Part shown: positions 27,020-34,888 of the stretch, piece by piece | Layout of the letters: the number at the start of each line of letters is the position of its first letter | Numbering within the stretch: the first letter of the stretch is position 1 | NCBI RefSeq assembly: GCF_958439165.1 | Contig: NZ_OY288119.1 | Location: forward strand, 1 to 64,000 | Reading direction: 5' to 3' | Length of the DNA stretch: 64,000 bases | From: an uncultured Hydrogenophaga sp. | Lineage (GTDB): Bacteria > Pseudomonadota > Gammaproteobacteria > Burkholderiales > Burkholderiaceae_C | Notes under the pieces: generated by a model | Told to the model about the DNA's origin: nothing | The model's input: the letters and a program-made list of their open reading frames with translations, nothing else | Database searches by the model: none | Translations under genes and position numbers: made by a program

Positions 27020-27844
27020 TCAGTCGCGCAGCAGGTCGTTCAGGCTGGTCTTGGCGCGGGTCTGCGCGTCGACCCGCTTGACGATGATGGCGGCATACAG
27101 GCTGTACTTGCCGCCATCCTTCGGCAGGCTGCCGCTGATGACCACCGAACCGGCCGGCACGCGGCCGTAGCTCACCTCGCCGGTGGCGCGGTCGTAGATG
27201 GGGGTGCTCTGGCCGATGTAGACGCCCATGGAGATGACCGAGTTTTCCTCGACGATCACGCCCTCGACCACTTCGGAGCGGGCGCCGATGAAGCAGTTGT
27301 CCTCGATGATCGTCGGGTTGGCCTGCAGCGGCTCCAGCACGCCACCCAGGCCGACGCCGCCGGACAGGTGCACGTTCTTGCCGACCTGTGCGCAGCTGCC
27401 CACGGTGGCCCAGGTGTCGACCATGGTGCCTTCGTCCACATAGGCGCCGATGTTCACGTACGACGGCATCAGGATGGCGCCCTTGGCAATGAAGCTGCCG
27501 CGGCGGGCCACGGCCGGCGGCACCACGCGCACGCCGGTGGCCTTCATCTGGGCTTCGTCCAGGTGGGCGAACTTGGTCTGCACCTTGTCGAAGAAGCCCA
27601 GGTCGCCGGCGCGCATGACGGCGTTGTCCTTGAGGCGGAACGACAGCAGCACGGCCTTCTTGATCCACTGGTGGGTGGTCCACTGGCCCACGCCTTCGCG
27701 GGTGGCCACGCGCAGGCGGCCCTTGTTCAGTTCGGCGATCACGTGCTCCACCGCATCGAGCACTTCCTTGGGGGCCGATGCCGGCGAGAGGGTGGCGCGC
27801 TGCTCCCAGGCGTTGTCGATGATGTTCTGCAGTTGTTGGGTCAT
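27020..27844 (-). CDS. dapD: Tetrahydrodipicolinate N-succinyltransferase
   Basis: Transfers succinyl from succinyl-CoA to tetrahydrodipicolinate in the succinylase branch of lysine and diaminopimelate synthesis. The 274-residue protein has an N-terminal helical domain (V-I-A-E-L-N-K-G-R-L-R-V) and a left-handed beta-helix of hexapeptide repeats (M-V-D-T-W-A-T-V-G-S-C-A-Q-V-G-K, and G-V-L-E-P-L-Q-A-N-P), ending with a strand-rich C-terminal segment. It is followed by pilU and preceded by dapC with a 39-nt gap. Confidence 0.96.
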   Translation of the reverse strand: MTQQLQNIIDNAWEQRATLSPASAPKEVLDAVEHVIAELNKGRLRVATREGVGQWTTHQWIKKAVLLSFRLKDNAVMRAGDLGFFDKVQTKFAHLDEAQMKATGVRVVPPAVARRGSFIAKGAILMPSYVNIGAYVDEGTMVDTWATVGSCAQVGKNVHLSGGVGLGGVLEPLQANPTIIEDNCFIGARSEVVEGVIVEENSVISMGVYIGQSTPIYDRATGEVSYGRVPAGSVVISGSLPKDGGKYSLYAAIIVKRVDAQTRAKTSLNDLLRD

Positions 27845-27883
27845 GGTGTTTCCGGGGAAGGGAGAGATTCGTGGACGGGCGTT

Positions 27884-29107
27884 TCAGGCGTTGCGCCGGG
27901 TGAATTCGACAATGCGGCGGGCGGCTTCCAGGCATTCGGCGGCCTCGGCGACCAGCGCCATGCGCACACGGCCTGCGCCCGGATTGGAACCCAGCGCCGT
28001 TCGCGCCAGGTAGCTGCCGGGCAACACCGTCACATTGTATTGAGCGAGCAGTTCTCGGGCGAAGGCCTCGTCTGCGCCGAGGCCCGGCACGGCATGGGCC
28101 CAGCGCTCGGGCACGCCGGCCCAGAGGTAGAACGAGGCGTCCGGCAAGGCCACATCCAGCACGTCGGCCAGCAGCGGCGTGACCTGTGCGAATTTTTCGC
28201 GGTACTGGCGGCGGTTGTCTTCCACGTGCGCTTCGTCGTTCCAGGCGGCCACGCTGGCCGCCTGCACCACCGGGCTCATGGCGCCACCATGGTAGGTGCG
28301 GTAGAGCAGGAAGGGCTTGATGAGGGCGGCATCGCCAGCCACAAAGCCGCTGCGCAGGCCCGGCACATTGCTGCGCTTGGACAGGCTGGTGAAGGCCACC
28401 AGCCGGCGGAAATCGAGGCGGCCCAGGCGGTGTGCGGCCTCCAGCCCGCCCAGGGGCGGTTCGTCACGGAAGTAGATTTCGCTGTAGCACTCGTCCGACG
28501 CGATCACGAAGCCGTGCCGGTCGCTCAGCTCGAACAGCCGCTCCCACTCCGACAGCGGCATGACGGCGCCCGCCGGGTTGCCCGGCGAGCACACGTAAAC
28601 CAGCTGGGTACGCGCCCAGGTGGCCTCGGGCACGCAGTCCCAATCGGCGGCGAAGTTGCGCCTCGGGTCGCTGGGCACGTAGAAGGGTTCGGCTCCGCTG
28701 AGGTAGGCCGCGCCCTCGTAGATCTGATAGAACGGATTCGGGAAGACCACCGTCGCTCCCTCGCGCGAGGGGTCGACCACGGTCTGGGCGAAGGCGAACA
28801 GGGCTTCCCGTGAGCCATTGACCGGCAGCACCTGGGTCGCGGCATCGAGCTGCACGCCATACCGGCGTTCGACCCAGGCGGCGCAGGCCTGCCGCAGCGC
28901 GGGTTCGCCGGCGGTGGCCGGGTAGCTGGAGAGTCCCTTGTCCAGCGCGCCGGCCAGGGCCTGCTTGAGGAACTCGGGGGCCGGGTGGCGGGGTTCGCCG
29001 ATGCCCAGACTGATGGGGCTGATGCCGGCCGGCGGCGTGACGCCGGCGAACAAGGCCCGCAGCCGCTCGAAGGGATAGGGCTGCAGGCGGGAGAGCTTGG
29101 GATTCAT
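27884..29107 (-). CDS. dapC: Succinyldiaminopimelate transaminase DapC
   Basis: PLP aminotransferase (fold type I) that converts N-succinyl-2-amino-6-ketopimelate to N-succinyl-LL-DAP. The 407-residue protein has S-Y-P-A-T-A-G near residue 61, the cofactor Asp and Tyr in A-S-D-E-C-Y-S-E, and the Schiff-base Lys244 in S-L-S-K-R-S-N-V-P-G. Next to dapD and dapE, the assignment is strong; the sequence alone is a general class I/II aminotransferase. A GATAAT motif stands 8 nt before the start codon. Confidence 0.92.
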   Translation of the reverse strand: MNPKLSRLQPYPFERLRALFAGVTPPAGISPISLGIGEPRHPAPEFLKQALAGALDKGLSSYPATAGEPALRQACAAWVERRYGVQLDAATQVLPVNGSREALFAFAQTVVDPSREGATVVFPNPFYQIYEGAAYLSGAEPFYVPSDPRRNFAADWDCVPEATWARTQLVYVCSPGNPAGAVMPLSEWERLFELSDRHGFVIASDECYSEIYFRDEPPLGGLEAAHRLGRLDFRRLVAFTSLSKRSNVPGLRSGFVAGDAALIKPFLLYRTYHGGAMSPVVQAASVAAWNDEAHVEDNRRQYREKFAQVTPLLADVLDVALPDASFYLWAGVPERWAHAVPGLGADEAFARELLAQYNVTVLPGSYLARTALGSNPGAGRVRMALVAEAAECLEAARRIVEFTRRNA

Positions 29108-29115
29108 GGGCCCGG

Positions 29116-29121
29116 ATTATC
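29116..29121 (-). promoter_or_regulatory. GATAAT -10-like motif 8 nt before dapC
   Basis: On the minus strand GATAATCCGGGCCC runs straight into the dapC ATG (29107). The hexamer ends 8 nt before the start codon, which fits a leaderless or nearly leaderless transcript. No good -35 and no Shine-Dalgarno sequence are seen. Confidence 0.4.
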
Positions 29122-29142
29122 GGGCCTGACCGAAGACCCCGT

Positions 29143-29940
29143 TCAGCCGCGGCGGGCGGCAGCGGTGCGGGCCTGCAGGGCGCGCGTCATGGACTTCATC
29201 TGGCGGTGGCGCAGGTACTGGAAGCCCTGGTCCAGCGACAGCATCACGGTCATGAGCACGGTGGTGACGATCACCAGCGAAGGCAGCCGGAACGAACTGA
29301 TGAAGCCACCACCCTGGGGAATGGCCGAGCGGCTGTCGGTGGTGCAGATGAACTCGGCTGCAGCCATGCCGGTGTAGTGCATGGCGCACACCGCAACGCC
29401 CATGGCCAGTGCGGCCAGCACCCGGCGGGAAAGGGTCGGGGTGTTGAAGGCCAGCCAGAGGGCCACGGTCGAGGCCACCACGGCGATCACCACCGACAGG
29501 CCGACCAGCATCCAGTTCCAGTCGATGAACCCGTAGATCTTCAGGCCGAACATGCCCAGGTAGTGCATCACCACCACGCTCAGGCCCAGGCCGGTGCCGG
29601 CCACGGCCAGGCGCGGCAGGCTCTCGGGGTTGTGGGCGGCGTAACGGACCGCCAGCGACGCGGCCACCACCACCACCAGCAGGGAGGCGAAGGTTTCGGT
29701 CATCGCATAGCTGCTGCCGACATCCATCTGCAAGGCCAGCATGCCGATGAAGTGCATCGACCACACGCCGATGCCGCCCAGCGCCACACCCACGGTGATC
29801 AGGTTGCTCATGCTCAGGCGGCCGTCCCGGGCCTTGACCCGGCCGGCAGCGGTGAGCGCGACGAATGAGCCGATGACGGCGAAAAAGAAGGAGAGGGCGA
29901 CGAGGCCCAGGTCGAATTCGGTGGTGACAGCGGAGTTCAT
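29143..29940 (-). CDS. MHYT-domain integral membrane sensor protein (no output domain)
   Basis: A 265-residue membrane protein made almost only of an MHYT domain. Three copies of the motif are visible: M-H-F-I-G at 62-66, M-H-Y-L-G at 125-129 and M-H-Y-T-G at 187-191. They are placed near the ends of transmembrane helices, with about seven helices in all. MHYT domains have been proposed to bind a metal such as copper and sense oxygen, CO or NO. Usually they are fused to GGDEF, EAL, kinase or DNA-binding domains; here only a short basic C-terminal tail (R-H-R-Q-M-K-S-M-T-R) follows. The signalling partner is unknown. An AT-rich region with palindromes lies upstream. Confidence 0.85.
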   Translation of the reverse strand: MNSAVTTEFDLGLVALSFFFAVIGSFVALTAAGRVKARDGRLSMSNLITVGVALGGIGVWSMHFIGMLALQMDVGSSYAMTETFASLLVVVVAASLAVRYAAHNPESLPRLAVAGTGLGLSVVVMHYLGMFGLKIYGFIDWNWMLVGLSVVIAVVASTVALWLAFNTPTLSRRVLAALAMGVAVCAMHYTGMAAAEFICTTDSRSAIPQGGGFISSFRLPSLVIVTTVLMTVMLSLDQGFQYLRHRQMKSMTRALQARTAAARRG

Positions 29941-30199
29941 GTGATGAGACTAAAAGTTTTAGTTATGTACTTATCGGTTCAATACTCAACCGACAACACC
30001 AGAATTATGTGAGTTGATGTAACCCGCCGGGGGGTTTTGCCCCGCGTCCAGCTGGCCACGGGCCGGTTTTTGCCCGATGCGGTGCATTCCGTCACGGTGC
30101 AGGCCCGGCCCGGGCCGGCCCCACCCGGCAGTTATGATTTCCGGCTGGTCGGCTTCCGCCGGCCCACGCCCCCCGATCGTCGATCCCCCACCCGCTGCC
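29941..30199. promoter_or_regulatory. Divergent intergenic region between MHYT gene and smc
   Basis: At 259 nt this is the longest non-coding stretch in the window. The first 70 nt are unusually AT-rich and hold two inverted repeats: ACTAAAA-G-TTTTAGT (29949-29963) and TCGGTT-N8-AACCGA (29974-29993). On the minus strand a -35-like TTGAGT (29989-29984) lies a suitable distance before AT-rich -10 candidates that abut the first palindrome, so the palindrome may be an operator for the MHYT gene. On the plus strand TATGAT (30133-30138) could be the -10 of smc, 61 nt before its GTG. The middle is GC-rich and shows nothing I can name. Confidence 0.5.
29949..29963. repeat. Perfect AT-rich palindrome ACTAAAA-G-TTTTAGT
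   Basis: Two 7-nt arms with a 1-nt centre, 9 nt upstream of the MHYT start codon. This looks like a binding site for a dimeric regulator rather than an RNA hairpin, because the loop would be too short. It is exceptional in its AT content for this window. Confidence 0.6.
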
Positions 30200-33100
30200 G
30201 TGCGCCTCAATTCCATCAAGCTGTCCGGCTTCAAATCGTTCGCCGAACCCACCAACTTCATGCTGCCCGGGCAGCTGGTGGGCGTCGTGGGTCCGAACGG
30301 CTGTGGCAAGTCCAACATCATGGATGCGGTGCGCTGGGTGCTGGGCGAGTCCAAGGCGTCGGAGCTGCGCGGCGAGTCCATGCAGGACGTCATCTTCAAC
30401 GGCACCAACAACCGCAAGCCGGCCAGCCGCGCCAGCGTGGAGCTGGTGTTCGACAACAGCGACCACCGGGCCGGCGGCCAGTGGGGCCAGTTCGCCGAGA
30501 TCGCGGTCAAGCGCGTGCTGACCCGTGACGGCAACAGCAGCTACTACATCAACAACCAGCCGGTGCGCCGCCGCGACGTGCAGGACGTGTTCCTGGGCAC
30601 CGGCCTGGGGCCCCGTGCCTACGCCATCATCGGCCAGGGCACCATCAGCCGCATCATCGAGAGCAAGCCCGAGGAGCTGCGGCTGTTCCTCGAGGAAGCG
30701 GCCGGCGTGTCCAAGTACAAGGAACGGCGCCGCGAGACGGCCAACCGGCTCAACGACACGCGCGAGAACCTCACCCGGGTGGAAGACATCCTGCGCGAGC
30801 TCAACGCCAACCTCGACAAGCTGGAGAAGCAGGCCGAGGTGGCCGCCCGGTACCACACGCTGCAGGGCGGCGCCACGCTCAAGCAGCACCAGCTCTGGTT
30901 CCTCAAGCGCAGCGAGGCCGAGGCCGACCAGGCCCGCGTCCGCACCGACGCCGCGCAGGCGGTGAACGACCTGGAGTCGCGCACGGCCGACCTGCGCCGC
31001 ATCGAGTCCGAGCTGGAAACCATCCGCCAGGCGCATTACGCAGCGGGCGATCAGGTCAACCAGGCGCAGGGCAAGCTGTACGAGGCCAGCGCCGAGGTCG
31101 GCAAGCTGGAAGCCGAGATCCGCTTCGTGGTCGAGGGCCGCCAGCGGGTCGAGCAGCGGCTGCAGCAGCTCAAGGAGCAGATGGCCTCCTGGGGTACTCG
31201 CAGTGACGACGCCCAGGCCGAGCTGGAGCAGATCGCCGAGCAGCTGGTGGCGGCCGAGGAGCAGTCGGTGGTCCTGGCCGCCCAGGGCGAGGACCAGGCT
31301 GGTGCCTTGCCCTCGCTGGAAGACGCGCTGCGTGCCGCCCAGAACCGGGCCAGCGAGCAGCGCGCCAGCGTCGCCCAGGTGCAGCAGCAGATCCAGGTGC
31401 TCGCCGCCGAGCAGCGCAGCATTGAAGAGCAGAGCCGGGGCCTGAACCAGCGCCGCGAGCGCCTGCTCGGCGACCGCAATGCCCTGGCTGCCCCCGACGA
31501 GGCCCGCCTGAGCGGTTTGCAGGCCCAGCACGAAGAGGCCCGCGAACAGGCCGAACTGTCGGCGGCCCGCCTGCAGGAGCTGCAGGACAGCGTGCCGCAG
31601 CTCGACGACGACCGCCGGGCAGCCCAGCAGGCGGTCAACACCGAATCGTCCCGTCTGGCCGATCTGAGCGCACGTCTGGAGGCCCTGCGGGCGCTGCAGG
31701 ACAAGGTTCGCACCGACGGCAAGCTCAAGCCCTGGCTGACGAAACACGGGCTTGAAGGGCTGCAGGCCTTGTGGAGCCGCATTCACATCGAGACCGGCTG
31801 GGAAAGTGCGCTGGAGGCCGCCCTGCGGGAACGTCTGGGTGCGCTGGAGGTATCGCGCCTGGACATGGTGCGGGCCTTCGCGGCCGACGCGCCCCCGACC
31901 CGGCTCGCCTTCTACAACCCGCCGGCAGCGGCTGCCGCGGCCTCCGTGCCGGCCGGCCTCAAGCCGCTGGCCAGCCTGCTGCGCCTGAACGACGCCAGCC
32001 AGCAGGCCCTCATGAGCGACTGGCTGCAGGGTGCGCTGGTGGCCAGCTCGCTGGACGAGGCGCTGGCCCGACGCAACGAACTGCAGCCCGGCCAGACCCT
32101 GTATGTCGCCAGCGGTCATGCGGTCACGGCGCACAGCGTCAGCTTTTATGCGCCCGACAACGAGCAGGCCGGCCTGCTGGCCAGGGCCCAGGAAATCGAG
32201 AACCTGGACAAGGCGCTCAAGGCGCAGCAGCTGATCGCCGAACAGACCCGTGCAGCACTGGTGCGCGCCGAAGCCGCCTACAGCGATGCTTCGCAACGGC
32301 TGGTGTCGGCTCGCCGCGAAGCCGCCGAAACGCAGAACCGGGCCCACGAACTGCAGGTGGAGACGCTGCGCCTGAGCCAGCTGGCCGAGCAGACGCGTGC
32401 CCGCAGCGAACAGATCGGCCGCGACATGGCCGAGGTCGACACCGCGCTCGACGAACTCCAGGAAAGGCGAGTGACCGCCGAGGCCCGCTTCGAGGAACTC
32501 GACATGCAGCTGGCCGACAGCCAGGAGCGCCACGCCCAGCTGGACGACAAGGTGATCGAGGCCGAGCGCGCCCTCAACCAGGCCCGCGAACAGCAGCGAT
32601 CGCTCGACCGGCAGGCCCAGGAAGCCACCTTTGCCCTGCGCAGCCTGCAGGCCCGCCAGGGCGAACTGCAGCGCTCGCTGGAGACGGCGGCCAGCCAGGC
32701 CCGCTCCCTGGCGGACGAAGAGCAGCGCGCCCGCGACGAGCTTTCGCGCCTGACCGATGCCGCTGCCCAGGCTGGCCTGCAAAATGCCCTGCAGGCCAAG
32801 CAGGAACGCGAACAGGCGCTGTCCAGTCTGCGCAGCCAGTACGACGACCTGACCATGAAGCTGCGTGCCAGCGACGAGCGCCGCCTGCAGCTCGAGCGCG
32901 AACTGGAGCCGCTGCGCAGCCGGATCACCGACTTCCAGCTCAAGGAGCAGGCTGCCCGCCTGGGCGTGGAGCAGTACGGTCAGCTGCTGGAAGAAGCCCA
33001 GGCCGATCTGGCGGCGGTGGGTCAGAGCATCACCGAAGGCAATGTGCGCCTGACCGGACTGCAAAGCGAGATCGACCGGCTGCACCGCGAGATTCAGGCG

Positions 33101-33718
33101 CTCGGCGCGGTCAACCTGGCCGCACTCGACGAGCTCACCGCGGCCCGCGAACGCAAGACCTTCCTGGACGCGCAGTCGGCCGACCTGGTGGAAGCCATGA
33201 CCACGCTGGAAGATGCCATCCGCAAGATCGACAACGAGACCCGCGACCTCCTGGGCAGCACCTTCGAGACCGTCAACGGCCATTTCGGCAAGATGTTCCC
33301 GGAGCTGTTCGGCGGCGGCAATGCGCGGCTGGTCATGACCGGCGAAGAGATCCTGGATGCCGGTGTGCAGGTGATGGCCCAGCCGCCAGGCAAGAAGAAC
33401 CAGACCATCCACCTGCTGTCCGGCGGCGAGAAGGCCCTGACCGCCATCGCGCTGGTGTTCGCCATCTTCCAGCTCAACCCGGCACCGTTCTGCCTGCTGG
33501 ACGAGGTGGACGCACCGCTGGACGACGCCAACACCGAGCGTTACGCCCGTCTGGTCACTGCCATGTCGGGCGACACGCAGTTCCTCTTCATCAGCCACAA
33601 CAAGATCGCCATGGAAATGGCCCGTCAGCTCATCGGCGTGACCATGCAGGAGCAGGGCGTTTCCCGGATCGTCGCCGTCGACATGGAGTCGGCGGCCGGC
33701 ATGTTGCAGGCCAGCTGA
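30200..33718 (+). CDS. smc: Chromosome partition protein Smc
   Basis: Core ATPase of the bacterial condensin that compacts and segregates chromosomes. The product is 1172 residues from GTG 30200: Walker A G-P-N-G-C-G-K-S at residues 31-38, two long coiled coils around a hinge domain (about residues 510-650), then the signature L-S-G-G-E-K-A-L-T-A and Walker B C-L-L-D-E-V-D-A-P-L-D. I chose the GTG because V-R-L-N-S-I-K-L-S-G-F-K-S-F is the standard N-terminus; the frame is open upstream to 30077 but has no similarity. It heads the smc-zipA-ligA set, which is conserved in betaproteobacteria. MukB-type condensin is therefore not expected. Confidence 0.96.
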   Translation: MRLNSIKLSGFKSFAEPTNFMLPGQLVGVVGPNGCGKSNIMDAVRWVLGESKASELRGESMQDVIFNGTNNRKPASRASVELVFDNSDHRAGGQWGQFAEIAVKRVLTRDGNSSYYINNQPVRRRDVQDVFLGTGLGPRAYAIIGQGTISRIIESKPEELRLFLEEAAGVSKYKERRRETANRLNDTRENLTRVEDILRELNANLDKLEKQAEVAARYHTLQGGATLKQHQLWFLKRSEAEADQARVRTDAAQAVNDLESRTADLRRIESELETIRQAHYAAGDQVNQAQGKLYEASAEVGKLEAEIRFVVEGRQRVEQRLQQLKEQMASWGTRSDDAQAELEQIAEQLVAAEEQSVVLAAQGEDQAGALPSLEDALRAAQNRASEQRASVAQVQQQIQVLAAEQRSIEEQSRGLNQRRERLLGDRNALAAPDEARLSGLQAQHEEAREQAELSAARLQELQDSVPQLDDDRRAAQQAVNTESSRLADLSARLEALRALQDKVRTDGKLKPWLTKHGLEGLQALWSRIHIETGWESALEAALRERLGALEVSRLDMVRAFAADAPPTRLAFYNPPAAAAAASVPAGLKPLASLLRLNDASQQALMSDWLQGALVASSLDEALARRNELQPGQTLYVASGHAVTAHSVSFYAPDNEQAGLLARAQEIENLDKALKAQQLIAEQTRAALVRAEAAYSDASQRLVSARREAAETQNRAHELQVETLRLSQLAEQTRARSEQIGRDMAEVDTALDELQERRVTAEARFEELDMQLADSQERHAQLDDKVIEAERALNQAREQQRSLDRQAQEATFALRSLQARQGELQRSLETAASQARSLADEEQRARDELSRLTDAAAQAGLQNALQAKQEREQALSSLRSQYDDLTMKLRASDERRLQLERELEPLRSRITDFQLKEQAARLGVEQYGQLLEEAQADLAAVGQSITEGNVRLTGLQSEIDRLHREIQALGAVNLAALDELTAARERKTFLDAQSADLVEAMTTLEDAIRKIDNETRDLLGSTFETVNGHFGKMFPELFGGGNARLVMTGEEILDAGVQVMAQPPGKKNQTIHLLSGGEKALTAIALVFAIFQLNPAPFCLLDEVDAPLDDANTERYARLVTAMSGDTQFLFISHNKIAMEMARQLIGVTMQEQGVSRIVAVDMESAAGMLQAS

Positions 33719-33728
33719 CACAACACCT

Positions 33729-34883
33729 ATGAGCAACCTGCAAATCGGACTGGCAATCCTGGGCGGCCTGGTGCTGGCAGCCGTGGTCGTCTACAACGCC
33801 TGGATAACCCGCCAGAGTGCGCCCCGCACGGCACGCGAGCGGCCCCCACACCTGCCATCTGCCGACACCACCGACCCGGTGGCCGATGTCGGCGAGCGCA
33901 TGGTCGACCCGCTGGCCGGACGCATCGATCCGGTGCTCGACACCGACCTCGCCGACACCGTGCCGGCCGCCCTGGCCGAACAGATGCCGAGTGGCCTGTC
34001 GGGTGCGATGCCGCACGACGGGTCCATGCCCGACCTGCGACGCGATCCGCTGGCCCTGGAGCGGCGCCCCGGCCTGGATGCCCTGATCGACGTGCTGGCC
34101 ACCGTCACACCCGAAACCGAGGTGTCCGGCGATGCGGTGCTGGCCGCGTTGCCCGTCACCCGCCGCGTGGGCAGCAAGCCGTTTGCGGTCGAAGGTCTGA
34201 CCGCCGCCGGCGATTGGGAGCCTCCGCGTCCGGGCCAGCGCTATCGCCAGCTGCAGGCCGGCGTTCAGCTGGCCAACCGGGCGGGTGCGCTGAACGACAT
34301 CGAGTTTTCCGAGTTTGTGGTCAAGACCCAGGCCTTCGCCGACGTGCTGTCCGCAGCGGTGGAATTCCCCGAGATGCGGGCCGAGGTGGCGCGAGCGCGC
34401 GAACTCGATGCCTTTGCCGGTGACCACGATGCCCAGCTCGGCTTCACCCTGCGCGCCCGGCGTGCTGCCTGGAGCCCGGGGTATGTGGCCCAGAATGCGT
34501 CGCGACAGGGCTTCGTGGCGGGTGCGCTGCCCGGTCGCATGGTGCTGGCGGGCAGCCAGCCCGGACAGGCACCGGTGCTCAGCCTCACCTTCGATCCCCA
34601 GGCGGCCATGGCCGAAGATCCCGAGCAGAGCGCCCTGCGCGAGGTGACGCTCTCGCTGGAGGTCACCCATGTGCCGCGCAGCGAACAGCCCTTCGTGCAG
34701 CTGCGCCAGGCGGCCCAGGCCTTGGCGCTGGCCATGGACGGCACCGTGACCGACGACGCCGGACAGGCGCTCACCGACGACGCCATGGACCGCATCGGTG
34801 CCGACCTGGAAGCGCTGTACGACGCCCTGGACGCCCGCGACCTGTCGGCCGGATCGCCCCAGGCCCGCCGCCTGTTCTCCTGA
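33729..34883 (+). CDS. zipA: Cell division protein ZipA
   Basis: Inner-membrane protein that tethers FtsZ at the division site. The 384-residue protein has an N-terminal transmembrane helix (about residues 4-25), a variable linker rich in Pro, Asp and Ala, and the C-terminal FtsZ-binding domain (about residues 240-375) with F-V-Q-L-R-Q-A-A-Q-A-L-A near the end. It is more divergent than smc or ligA, as usual for ZipA, so the assignment also leans on its place between those genes. It starts 10 nt after smc and ends 5 nt before ligA. Confidence 0.85.
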   Translation: MSNLQIGLAILGGLVLAAVVVYNAWITRQSAPRTARERPPHLPSADTTDPVADVGERMVDPLAGRIDPVLDTDLADTVPAALAEQMPSGLSGAMPHDGSMPDLRRDPLALERRPGLDALIDVLATVTPETEVSGDAVLAALPVTRRVGSKPFAVEGLTAAGDWEPPRPGQRYRQLQAGVQLANRAGALNDIEFSEFVVKTQAFADVLSAAVEFPEMRAEVARARELDAFAGDHDAQLGFTLRARRAAWSPGYVAQNASRQGFVAGALPGRMVLAGSQPGQAPVLSLTFDPQAAMAEDPEQSALREVTLSLEVTHVPRSEQPFVQLRQAAQALALAMDGTVTDDAGQALTDDAMDRIGADLEALYDALDARDLSAGSPQARRLFS

Positions 34884-34888
34884 CGCCG

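Noticed and set aside
30092..33736. A 1214-codon open reading frame antisense to smc
   Set aside because: It is rich in Gln, Gly, Leu, Ala and His in the manner of a reversed coiled-coil gene, has no domain, and smc itself is certain.
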